From Campylobacter gastrosuis (GTDB lineage Bacteria > Campylobacterota > Campylobacteria > Campylobacterales > Campylobacteraceae), in the NCBI RefSeq assembly GCF_030249845.1, contig NZ_JANURM010000001.1, positions 271,364 to 335,363 on the forward strand: 64,000 nucleotides of DNA, given 5' to 3'. The number at the start of each line of letters is the position of its first letter. Position 1 is the first letter of the stretch. The position numbers were made by a program, and so were the translations under genes. Below are positions 43,365 to 51,494 of the stretch, piece by piece. The notes below the pieces were generated by a model. That model worked only from the letters and a program-made list of their open reading frames with translations, searched no databases and was not told where the DNA came from.

Positions 43365-46300
43365 ATGGTTTTAAAGAAATTTCTTAGTATGACATCGGCA
43401 ATTATTTTATTTTTAATTTTTGCCGTTGCTAGCGGAGTGGCTACGATAATTGAGAGCAAAACCTCCACTGATACGGCTTGGGCTTATGTCTATGGCACGA
43501 GCTGGTTTGGGCTTATTCAGCTACTTTTGGGTATAAATTTAGCCTACAATATCTACGCATACAGGCTTATAAATTTAAAAAAACTGCCCGTTTTTCTCTT
43601 TCATCTTAGTTTTATTGGGATTTTAATCGGCTCAATTTTAACTCGCTATTTTGGCTTTGAGGGTAATGTGCATATCAGAGAAAATAGCGAAACAAATATC
43701 ATCACAACTCGTGGCTCATTTATAAATTTTGCGACCAAATTTGATGGCAAAGAGTATGAAATTTCAATCCCTCGTGAGCTTGAAGTGCTTGGTAAAAACG
43801 GCTTTGATTTAGCTCTAAAACTACCAGAGGGCGAAGCAAGGCTTAAATACCTTGAATACGTCCCAAACGCAGATTATAAATTCGTAAATAGCGAGGGCGG
43901 TAAGCCAGTCATTGAGCTTGTGCTTTCAAATGCTACCGAGCGAGAAGAGGTTAATTTGCTTGACGGCGAGGAGGTCATCGCTGGTAACGTCAGCTTTTTG
44001 TTTAACGCCACCCCACGCCCCGGCACAAAATATGTGCTTTTTAGTCTAAATGACAATAAATTCACACTCACTTCAAACACGCAAATTTCGCAGTTTGCAA
44101 TGGCTGATAATGTAAAATCAACCATTGAAGCAAACGCCACAGCCCAGTTTGACCCACTTCATCTTTTCACGATAAATGGGGTAAATTTTTCGGCTAAATT
44201 TCTATCAACAAGTGCCGTTAGAAAGCTAGTGCCAGTTAAAGAGAGCCAGTTTGATGCTATTGTAGCCGAGTTAAGCTACAAGGGCGAGAAAAAAGAGATG
44301 GTGCTTTTTCATAATCTAATTGAACCAGCAAAGGCGATAATCGGTGCTCAGGTGTTTAGTGCCTCGTGGGGTTTTATGCAGCTTAAAATGCCATTTAGCC
44401 TTTATTTAAAGGACTTTGAGCTACTTCGCTATCCCGGCTCAAACTCGCCGATGAGCTATGCTAGTGATGTTATTGTAAAGGATAAAAATATGCCTGAATT
44501 TGAGTATAGAATTTATATGAATCACGTCCTAGATCACGCCGGATACCGCTTTTTTCAAAGCTCGTATGATCAAGATGAGCGTGGCACGATTTTATCTGTA
44601 AATAAAGACCCGGGCAAAATTCCTACCTACATTAGCTACTTTTTGCTCGGGCTTGGGCTGATTTTAAACCTAATAAATCCAAATTCAAGGTTTAGACAAC
44701 TTGCTAAAAAGATAAATCAAGATAGCATTAAGAGCGTGATTTTGCTGGTTGTGGCTAGTTTTGTTACGTTTGGTGTTACAAATTTACACGCTGATGACTT
44801 TTTGCCTAAGATTGATAAGACGCACGCCGATAGGCTTGGGCGTTTGCTTGTGCAAAGCCCTGATGGCAGGATAGAGCCGTTTGATACGATAAGCAAAGAG
44901 GTGCTAAATAAAATTCACAGAAAAGATACGATTGGCGAGCTTAACTCAAATCAAGCCGTGCTTTCAATTATGCTAGACCCGCCATTTTGGCGTAAAGAGA
45001 ATATCATCGCCGTTGGTCAGAGCAAGGAGTTAAAGCGTGAGCTTGGCATTGATGAGCGTGCTAAATTTGCAAATTTTAACGACTTTTTTACCACAAATGA
45101 TAAGGGTGGCGAGTATAAACTGACACGTTTTACAGAGATTGCAAACCGCAAACACCCCGGCTCTCGTGGGACTTTTGATAAAGAGGTGATTAAGGTTGAT
45201 GAGCGTTTAAATGTGTTTTATATGGTTTTTATGGGCGAAATTTTTAAAATTTTCCCAAAAAAGGACGACCCAAATAACACGTGGTATTCGCCGGGCTCGG
45301 CACTTATGAGTATGCAAGGCGATGAAGCAAACGCCATTGCTGTGATGATGAGAGATTATTTTGTCGCCGTTGATGATGCGATAGTTAGTGGCGATTGGAG
45401 CAAGGCGGATAAGGCACTTGGCGTGATTGAGAGCTATCAAAGAGAATTTGGAGCGGCGATAATACCGCCAAAATCACGCATTGATACAGAAATTTTATTT
45501 AACAAGCTTGAAATTTTTGACTGCCTAACGCCACTTTATCTAATCGCTGGATTTGTGCTTTTAATATTTGTTTTTGTTAAAATGCTATCGCCAAAATCAA
45601 ATATAAACGCCGTGTTTAAGGCGATTTATTACCTAAATATCCTAGCATTTTTAGTCCATACCGCTGGACTTGGGCTTAGGTGGTATATCGCCCAGCACGC
45701 CCCTTGGAGCAATGCCTATGAGTCTATGGTCTATATCGCTTGGGCGTTAAGCCTTTCTGGCATAGTGTTTTCAAAGCAAAGCCCAATTGCAATGGCACTA
45801 ACCTCAATCCTAGCTGGTGTTACGCTATTTGTGGCTCATCTTAGTTGGCTTGACCCACAAATTACCACGCTTGCGCCGGTGCTAAAAAGCTACTGGCTTA
45901 CAATCCACGTTTCTGTTATCACGGCAAGTTACGGATTTTTAGGGCTTTGTGCATTGCTCGGATTTTTTGTTCTTGTGCTTATGATTTTGCAAAAGAAAAA
46001 ATCGCCAAGTGCTGAAATTTCAAGAAACGTAACAGAGGCGACTAGAATAAACGAAATGGCAATGATTTTAGGGCTTTCACTGCTTACGCTTGGCAACTTC
46101 TTAGGTGGTGTGTGGGCAAACGAGAGCTGGGGACGCTACTGGGGCTGGGATAGCAAGGAGACTTGGGCGTTGGTTTCAATCCTAGTTTATGCAGCCGTGC
46201 TTCACATTAGATTTATCCCAAAGCTAAACTCGCAATACGCCTTTGCCGTTAGCTCAATGTTTGCTTACTGGGCGATTATTATGACCTATTTTGGCGTGAA

Positions 46301-46439
46301 TTTTTACCTTTCTGGTATGCATTCATACGCTGCTGGCGACCCGCTACCGATACCAAACTACATTTACGTGATTTTCGCCGTTATGTTTGGCGTTAGCATT
46401 TTTGCCTACTTTAAAAGGCAGTTTTTTGCAAAGCTTTAA
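43365..46439 (+). CDS. ccsBA: Cytochrome c maturation protein CcsBA (fused ResB/ResC)
   Basis: A 1024-residue fused heme exporter and cytochrome c synthetase of system II, typical of epsilonproteobacteria. The N-terminal ResB (CcsB) part has membrane helices near residues 10-28, 45-62 and 75-95 and a large periplasmic region ending near 420. The C-terminal CcsA part has about eight helices. The WWD-like heme-binding segment reads SWGRYWGWDSKETWALVS, preceded by WANE. His residues in LAFLVHTAGLGLRW and ILVYAAVLHIRF are likely heme ligands. It attaches heme to CxxCH motifs of periplasmic cytochromes such as the octaheme protein at 62051, though the CX17CH heme may need a dedicated paralogue. 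Confidence 0.95.
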   Translation: MVLKKFLSMTSAIILFLIFAVASGVATIIESKTSTDTAWAYVYGTSWFGLIQLLLGINLAYNIYAYRLINLKKLPVFLFHLSFIGILIGSILTRYFGFEGNVHIRENSETNIITTRGSFINFATKFDGKEYEISIPRELEVLGKNGFDLALKLPEGEARLKYLEYVPNADYKFVNSEGGKPVIELVLSNATEREEVNLLDGEEVIAGNVSFLFNATPRPGTKYVLFSLNDNKFTLTSNTQISQFAMADNVKSTIEANATAQFDPLHLFTINGVNFSAKFLSTSAVRKLVPVKESQFDAIVAELSYKGEKKEMVLFHNLIEPAKAIIGAQVFSASWGFMQLKMPFSLYLKDFELLRYPGSNSPMSYASDVIVKDKNMPEFEYRIYMNHVLDHAGYRFFQSSYDQDERGTILSVNKDPGKIPTYISYFLLGLGLILNLINPNSRFRQLAKKINQDSIKSVILLVVASFVTFGVTNLHADDFLPKIDKTHADRLGRLLVQSPDGRIEPFDTISKEVLNKIHRKDTIGELNSNQAVLSIMLDPPFWRKENIIAVGQSKELKRELGIDERAKFANFNDFFTTNDKGGEYKLTRFTEIANRKHPGSRGTFDKEVIKVDERLNVFYMVFMGEIFKIFPKKDDPNNTWYSPGSALMSMQGDEANAIAVMMRDYFVAVDDAIVSGDWSKADKALGVIESYQREFGAAIIPPKSRIDTEILFNKLEIFDCLTPLYLIAGFVLLIFVFVKMLSPKSNINAVFKAIYYLNILAFLVHTAGLGLRWYIAQHAPWSNAYESMVYIAWALSLSGIVFSKQSPIAMALTSILAGVTLFVAHLSWLDPQITTLAPVLKSYWLTIHVSVITASYGFLGLCALLGFFVLVLMILQKKKSPSAEISRNVTEATRINEMAMILGLSLLTLGNFLGGVWANESWGRYWGWDSKETWALVSILVYAAVLHIRFIPKLNSQYAFAVSSMFAYWAIIMTYFGVNFYLSGMHSYAAGDPLPIPNYIYVIFAVMFGVSIFAYFKRQFFAKL

Positions 46440-46459
46440 TTCTTATTTAAGTTGGTTTT

Positions 46460-47062
46460 ATGCAGAATAGAGGCTATAATGTTTTAGAATTTTTTTGCAA
46501 AGAGTTTAAAATTTTCATTGACACCTGTTCGCTTTTAGATGATAAGGCTTACATATTTTTAAAAAATATAAAGCCTTGTCTTAAAGCCAACAATAATCAA
46601 ATCATAATTTCATTAAAGGTGATTGAGGAGCTTGAAAAACACTCTAAAAATAGCGAACCAAACAAAGAAGAACTAGCTAAAAACGCTATAAAAATGCTTG
46701 ATGAAATTTTGCCAAATTTACAAGATGAAGGTCTTATTAAAATTCACGGAGAGAAAAATGACCCCTTTGCTGATGCTGTTTTTCATTACGTTTTTGAAAA
46801 ATTTAGGATACAACATAAACTGCTTTTAATCACTCAGGATAATAAACTTGCCAAAGAGATTTTAAGTAAAAATGAAAACGAATCGGTCAAAGGGCATAAA
46901 ATTTTTGTAAGGCGAATAGATCCAAAAAATGGTTTTTTAGCTAAGTTTAACTTTGAAGCACAAGAATGTAAAAAAGTTGAGCCTACTACGATTTTAAAAA
47001 CAGACTGCACCCCCCCCCTCACAATAAGCAAGAGTTGCCGTTTAAAATCTGCTCTGATGTAA
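46460..47062 (+). CDS. PIN-domain protein, phase-variably fusable to the downstream kinase
   Basis: A 200-residue protein whose first 160 residues are a PIN-like nuclease domain: FKIFIDTCSLLDD (first acidic residue), IIISLKVIEELEKHS (second, Glu), NDPFADAVFHYVF and LLITQDNKLAKEI (last acidic set). PIN domains cleave RNA. The tail from about residue 184 (TPPLTISKS) is read through a nine-C tract into a frame that soon ends. With ten C the frame joins the kinase at 47035, giving one 663-residue PIN-kinase protein. No antitoxin-like gene is beside it. The ATG at 46460 has only a poor ribosome site, 20 bases after the ccsBA stop. Confidence 0.7.
   Translation: MQNRGYNVLEFFCKEFKIFIDTCSLLDDKAYIFLKNIKPCLKANNNQIIISLKVIEELEKHSKNSEPNKEELAKNAIKMLDEILPNLQDEGLIKIHGEKNDPFADAVFHYVFEKFRIQHKLLLITQDNKLAKEILSKNENESVKGHKIFVRRIDPKNGFLAKFNFEAQECKKVEPTTILKTDCTPPLTISKSCRLKSALM
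47010..47018 (+). repeat. Poly-C tract (9 C) at the PIN-kinase junction
   Basis: Nine consecutive C. At nine, PIN and kinase are in different frames; at ten (or seven) they are one open frame. Confidence 0.9.
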
Positions 47063-48450
47063 CAAATGTAGTTGATACGCCTTTAAACATAAGCCAAATA
47101 CCTAGCCAAAATGAGATTGTAATAACTAGCGATAACAAACAAATAAGACTTGTTAAAAAATTAGCAGAAGGTGGCGAAGGGGCTGTTTATGAGATAGATT
47201 TTAAAGATGAGGTAGCAAAAATTTACAATGCTCACTCAAACACAAAACGCCGATTTGAAAAGCTAAAATTAATGACTAGCAAAAATATATCTTTTAATGG
47301 AATTTGCTATCCAACAAGGCTTTTGTATAATCAAAATGGCGAATTTGTAGGCTATTTAATGCCAAAGGCAAGCGGTAAGACACTCGGTAGAAGCATATTT
47401 GCAGCCAAGCCTCTTTTTCTTAAAAATTTTCCAAATTTTAAAAAGCAAGATATGGTAAATCTCTGTCTTAATATACTCACAAAAATACGTTATTTACACA
47501 ATAAAAATATTATTTTAGGCGATATAAATCCTGAAAATATCCTGCTCGTTTCGCCAAATGAGGTATATTTTGTAGATACGGACAGCTATCAGATTGAAAA
47601 TTTCCCTTGTCCTGTCGGGACAATTAATTATACAGCTCCTGAAATTCAAGGCAAACACTACCCTGATTTTTTACGAACAAAAGGCAATGAAAATTTCGCT
47701 CTTGCAACACTGCTTTTTATGATAATGGTGCCGGGCAAACCGCCATATTCACAGCAAGGCGGTGGTGACCCAGCAAAAAATATAACAAATATGGACTTTT
47801 CATATCCATTTGGCGATAACTCTAATAAAAAAACGCCTGATGGACCTTGGCGTTTTATATGGTCTCACTTACCTTATCGCTTAAAAGAGGCGTTTTATAA
47901 AACGTTTGCAAGTGGTGAAGAATATAGTTATGAAAATACTCGTTTAAATGTTGATAAGTGGATAGAAATTTTTAAAGATTATCAAAAAATGTTTGATAAA
48001 CTTATTGATACAGATGAGATGAGTAATGAAATTTATCCGACAAGGCATAAAAAACATAAAGACTTTAACTACATAAAATGCTCTCTTTGTGGTAATGAAG
48101 TCCAAGAAGATAGCGCTAAAATGGGGATTTGTAACACCTGTTTGTATGATAAAGGTGAGCCATATAAATGCAAAATATGTAATAAGGATATGCTTTATAC
48201 AAATTATCAAAGGTTTATTTTAAAACAACCAAAATTTAATATCTGCCTTGAATGTAACAGCTCAAAAAATAATATAGTTTGGCAAGGAGTTTGTGCTGGT
48301 TGTGGCAAAAAATTAACGCTAACTAAGGGCAAATATGAATTTTATAGGCGTAAAAACTATGATATGCCAAAGCGTTGCGAAACGTGTAGAGATAATACAA
48401 ATAAACCTAGTATTATAGATAAGATTATAGATTTTATATTTGGAGTATAG
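47035..48450 (+). CDS. Ser/Thr protein kinase with C-terminal zinc ribbons (TerY-P triad kinase)
   Basis: A 471-residue protein. Kinase motifs are all present: glycine loop LAEGGEGAVYE (about residues 43-53), lysine in VAKIY, catalytic loop ILGDINPENIL, a DTD triplet in place of DFG in YFVDTDSYQ, and APE in YTAPEIQ. After about residue 335 come three Cys-pair sets, CSLCG...CNTC, CKICN...CLEC and CAGCG...CETC, probable zinc ribbons. TTG at 47035 is the first possible start but has no good ribosome site, so expression may depend on fusion to the PIN domain when the C tract has ten bases. The genes behind it encode VWA and PP2C proteins, the usual partners of this kinase in TerY-P triads. Confidence 0.8.
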   Translation: MPFKICSDVTNVVDTPLNISQIPSQNEIVITSDNKQIRLVKKLAEGGEGAVYEIDFKDEVAKIYNAHSNTKRRFEKLKLMTSKNISFNGICYPTRLLYNQNGEFVGYLMPKASGKTLGRSIFAAKPLFLKNFPNFKKQDMVNLCLNILTKIRYLHNKNIILGDINPENILLVSPNEVYFVDTDSYQIENFPCPVGTINYTAPEIQGKHYPDFLRTKGNENFALATLLFMIMVPGKPPYSQQGGGDPAKNITNMDFSYPFGDNSNKKTPDGPWRFIWSHLPYRLKEAFYKTFASGEEYSYENTRLNVDKWIEIFKDYQKMFDKLIDTDEMSNEIYPTRHKKHKDFNYIKCSLCGNEVQEDSAKMGICNTCLYDKGEPYKCKICNKDMLYTNYQRFILKQPKFNICLECNSSKNNIVWQGVCAGCGKKLTLTKGKYEFYRRKNYDMPKRCETCRDNTNKPSIIDKIIDFIFGV

Positions 48451-48504
48451 CGTTATTGTTCTTTATTTTTGTATTGATAAATATTTTTTAAAAAAGGAGA
48501 AAAA

Positions 48505-49096
48505 ATGAGTTCAAATTTACTTTCTAAATGAAGGAGTTAGGCTTTTTTATGAGGCTATAAAAGCCGATGAAATAGCGTTTTATTCGGCTGAGATTAGTAT
48601 TGTTAGCTTTGGAGCAGGTGGGGCTAAGTGTATTCAGGATTTTTCAAGCTTGACCTTAGAGCCAAATGCCCCAACGCTAGTGGCTGACGGCTACACGCCA
48701 CTTGGTGAGGCTGTAAATTTAGCACTTGATATGTTAGAGCGTAGAAAAAGCGAGTATAGTGATAGCGGGGTGGATTACTACCAGCCTTGGCTTGTCGTGA
48801 TGACTGATGGTGCACCAAATGGGGATAAAATGGAGCTTGAAAGAGCCATAGAACGCACAAATAGCCTAATTAAGCAAAGAAAACTTACGATATTTCCTAT
48901 CGGTATTGGCGAGGCAGCTGATATGAATGTTTTAGCAAAATTATCGCCAGAACGCCAACCGCTAAAATTAAAAGGGCTACATTTTCGTGAGTTTTTCTCG
49001 TGGCTTAGTAAGAGCGTATCAAGAGTATCAGCCTCAACGCCGGGCGAGAAGGTTAGGCTTGATACTGACGGGATTAATTCGTGGGGCGAAATTTAA
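48505..49096 (+). pseudogene. TerY-like von Willebrand A protein, broken by an internal deletion
   Basis: An ATG at 48505 with a perfect AAGGAG site opens MSSNLLSK and stops after eight codons. From 48509 another frame stays open to 49096: it reads FLNEGVRLFYEAIKADEIAF, SAEISIVSFGAGGAKC, then TLVADGYTPLGEAVNLALDM, PWLVVMTDGAPNG and TIFPIGIGEAADMNVLAKLS, an almost complete TerY-type VWA domain. What is missing is the first strand with the metal-binding DxSxS motif. The two frames meet where MSSNL would continue into that strand, so a deletion of about 20 codons (not a multiple of three) removed it. The stop overlaps the PP2C ATG (TAATG). Confidence 0.8.
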
Positions 49097-50067
49097 TGAT
49101 TGAGTTTAAAAATAGCTGGGCTATGGCTACGTGTGTAGTTGCTGGGAGAGCACACGTTGCTAAAAATTTACCATCTCAGGATAAAACTAGCTCACTTTTT
49201 AAAAACGGCGTAAGCGTGGTTAGCTTAGCTGATGGTGCTGGTTCGGCTAGATTATCGCATTTTGGAGCTGATATTGTTACTGATAAAATATGTGAAATTT
49301 TAGCTTCATCTTTTGATGAACTTTTTAATGACAATGAAAGTGATGTAAAAAGGCAAATTTTATCTGTGCTTTTAGAGACATTACATCAAAAGGTAGATGA
49401 GCTAAAATGCGATTTAAAGGACTTGACTAGCACACTTTTAGCGATTGGGGTTAAAGATGACAGGTTTATTATGCTTCATATTGGCGATGGCGTGATAGGA
49501 TACACAAAAAATGGCGACATATACGTTTTAAGCACACCACAAAATGGAGAATTTATCAATGAAACTACATTTTTAAGCTCTAAAAATGCCATTGATGAGA
49601 TGAGAGTAAAAAGAGAGCTATTAAACGGCATTGATGGATTTTTGTTGCTATCTGATGGAGCAGAGCATTCGCTTTATCACAAAAGAGAAAAACGCCTAGC
49701 TACGGCACTTTTGGGTATTGTTAATGCTTTAAAATATGTGGATACAAAAGAGATAGAAATTGGCTTAAAACAGAGCTTTGAAAATGTTGTTTCAATGGCT
49801 ACAAGTGATGATTGTTCTATCGCTATAATGTCAAAAGTAGGCACTTATATCACACTAAGTAGAGAAAAAAAGATGGAGTTTTTGCAAACAGCATCACATA
49901 AATTTATGACTAAATGTGATAAAATTTTGGCATTTTTGTCACGCCCACGCACATTAAAGCAAATCTCAAAACACATTAAGTTAAAACAAAAAATAGTCAA
50001 AAAGCATATTTTACGACTTTGCAAACTTAAAGTTATACGCCTTAAAAACGGATTTGTATTTTTTTAA
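49096..50067 (+). CDS. PP2C-type protein phosphatase with C-terminal winged-helix-like region (TerY-P triad)
   Basis: A 323-residue protein. The PP2C metal-binding acidic motifs are visible: VSLADGAGSARLSHFGAD (about residues 46-63), LLAIGVKDDRFIMLHIGDG (about 115-133), FLLLSDGAEHS and TSDDCSIAIM. The family removes phosphates placed by the partner kinase. The last 70 residues (FLSRPRTLKQISKHIKLKQK onwards) look like a winged helix, common in triad phosphatases. The ATG at 49096 overlaps the VWA stop, so reinitiation is the likely way it is translated. It may still be made even though the VWA gene is broken. Confidence 0.82.
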   Translation: MIEFKNSWAMATCVVAGRAHVAKNLPSQDKTSSLFKNGVSVVSLADGAGSARLSHFGADIVTDKICEILASSFDELFNDNESDVKRQILSVLLETLHQKVDELKCDLKDLTSTLLAIGVKDDRFIMLHIGDGVIGYTKNGDIYVLSTPQNGEFINETTFLSSKNAIDEMRVKRELLNGIDGFLLLSDGAEHSLYHKREKRLATALLGIVNALKYVDTKEIEIGLKQSFENVVSMATSDDCSIAIMSKVGTYITLSREKKMEFLQTASHKFMTKCDKILAFLSRPRTLKQISKHIKLKQKIVKKHILRLCKLKVIRLKNGFVFF

Positions 50068-50086
50068 ATATATTTTTAATAAACAA

Positions 50087-50433
50087 ATGCAAGATGAGCT
50101 TTTAAACAATCTAAGGCATTTTGCGAGTTTAGAAGGCTTAAAATTTTAGAGATTTCTTTGGGGCGTTTGGGGATTAAAAGCGTTGATGAGATATTTTTAG
50201 TTGAAGTTTTTATCAAAAACAACACTATTTTTAAGAGCAAAAAAGATACGGCAAGAATTTTTAAAACGGCGCTAGTAAATCACTTCAGACGCTCATTTTT
50301 TAAAATTTTAAAAGCCAAAGAGTTGGAGCTAAACGGCAAAATTTTAGCCCTAAATGATAAAATCCTAGCCCTAAAAAACGAGCGAAAATTTAGGGCTAAA
50401 AAGATAGATTTTATACTAAAAAATCTACTTTAA
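50087..50433 (+). pseudogene. Short hypothetical gene, apparently frameshifted
   Basis: From an ATG at 50087 the frame reads MQDELLNNLRHFASLEGLKF and stops. A second frame carries on at the same point as ILEISLGRLGIKSVDEIFLV and runs to a stop at 50433. Together they would make one protein of about 115 residues with a Lys-rich C-terminal half. I do not recognise the family. Conservation of neighbouring sequence is unknown, so it could also be noncoding. It follows the triad genes and converges on the Sel1 gene, overlapping its end by 9 bases. Confidence 0.4.
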
Positions 50434-50907
50434 ACTCGCACACGCACTATCGTTGCCCATTTGACAGGCTTTTTGGGTGTAGTTTGATGACTTTTGCTTG
50501 TCGCTATTTTCATAAAATTTAGACAGCCAAAGACAGCCCATATCATCGCCAAGTTCGCAAGAAGCCGTAAAATCACGCAACGCCTTTTGATTTTCGCCCT
50601 TTTCTAAGGCGATATTTGCGACCTTAAAACAGCCATAAGGCAGCTTTAAATCGCACGAAATTTGGTAGTATTTTAAGGCGTTTTCATCGCTTTTTATCAC
50701 GCCTAACCCCTTTGCATAAAACTCAGCCAAGTTATAGCAGTTGTAGGCGTGTCCTTTTTCGCAACTCTCTTTGAAAATTTTAGCCGATTTTGCGTATTCG
50801 TTTTCAAGTATGACCTCGCCACTTGGCTTTACGCCACCAGTAAATTGCTCACTCCCACCGCCAAAAGCCACGCTAAAAATAGCTAAAAAAAGTAGAAAAT
50901 TTCTCAC
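50425..50907 (-). CDS. Secreted Sel1-repeat, Cys-rich protein (Hcp-like)
   Basis: A 160-residue exported protein. It starts with GTG at 50907 inside the Nudix stop (GTGA) and has a signal peptide MRNFLLFLAIFSVAFGG. Three Sel1-like helical repeats follow, each with a Cys pair spaced as in Helicobacter cysteine-rich proteins: ESCEKGHAYNCYNLAEFYA, ISCDLKLPYGCFKVANIA and ASCELGDDMGCLWLSKFYE, plus a short last one (ACQMGNDSAC). These would form disulfides in the periplasm. The function is unknown; family members bind peptidoglycan-related ligands or modulate host cells. Confidence 0.8.
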   Translation of the reverse strand: MRNFLLFLAIFSVAFGGGSEQFTGGVKPSGEVILENEYAKSAKIFKESCEKGHAYNCYNLAEFYAKGLGVIKSDENALKYYQISCDLKLPYGCFKVANIALEKGENQKALRDFTASCELGDDMGCLWLSKFYENSDKQKSSNYTQKACQMGNDSACASLK

Positions 50908-51494
50908 TTTGCCCCCTTAAATTCTCTCCACCACAAATAAGCAAACATAAGCCCAAAGCCCTTAACCTTGCTCTCATCGTAGATGAAATTTTGCATATCT
51001 TTTTGTTTGATAAAGACAAGCTCAATGCTCTCATCATCTATCCCACCGCCTTCGCTGACTTTCATACTCTCATCAATCTCGCCGTAAAACATAGTTTGCG
51101 TGTTGCCACCAAAGCCAAGTGAGCCGTAGTTTCGGCTAATTCGCTCTAAATTTGGCAGTTTATAGCCAGTTTCTTCAATGACCTCTTCAAGTGCGGTTTG
51201 CTCATCGCTTAAATTTTTATCTAAAATCCCAGCACAAAGCTCGTAAGTATAGCCAGGCTCATCGCTAAAAAATCCGCTCTTTTTTTGCGAATACCACACA
51301 GCTGGGCGAAACTGCTTGACAAATAAAAATGCGTCCTTTTGCTTGTGATACATAAAAATTGAAACGCAGTTAAAGACCTTTACGCAGTCCCAAGTGCGTC
51401 TTTTGCCGTTTTGTTTAAAGCTCATCGTAAATGGCTCTAAGTATTTTGAGCCGACAAAGGGTAAAATTTCAAGGTCAGTTATAATAGTATCCAT
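50904..51494 (-). CDS. Nudix hydrolase
   Basis: A 196-residue protein with the Nudix box AGILDKNLSDEQTALEEVIE followed by ETGY, the metal-binding GxnExxEE pattern with Glu in place of the usual Arg. The pattern resembles ADP-ribose or nucleotide-sugar pyrophosphatases, and NTQTMFYGEID after the box fits that group. It starts at 51494 and overlaps the mgtE end by 16 bases, so it is part of the mgtE transcript. Substrate inferred only. Confidence 0.8.
   Translation of the reverse strand: MDTIITDLEILPFVGSKYLEPFTMSFKQNGKRRTWDCVKVFNCVSIFMYHKQKDAFLFVKQFRPAVWYSQKKSGFFSDEPGYTYELCAGILDKNLSDEQTALEEVIEETGYKLPNLERISRNYGSLGFGGNTQTMFYGEIDESMKVSEGGGIDDESIELVFIKQKDMQNFIYDESKVKGFGLMFAYLWWREFKGAK

Noticed and set aside
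47035-48450. Kinase as a catalytically dead pseudokinase
   Set aside because: The metal-binding DFG is DTD, but the Asp, the catalytic-loop Asp (GDINPEN) and the Lys are all kept. Variants like this occur in active bacterial kinases.
49081-49095. Earlier start for the PP2C gene (MGRNL)
   Set aside because: It begins with GTG inside the VWA gene with no ribosome site. The ATG at 49096 overlaps the VWA stop and matches the family start.
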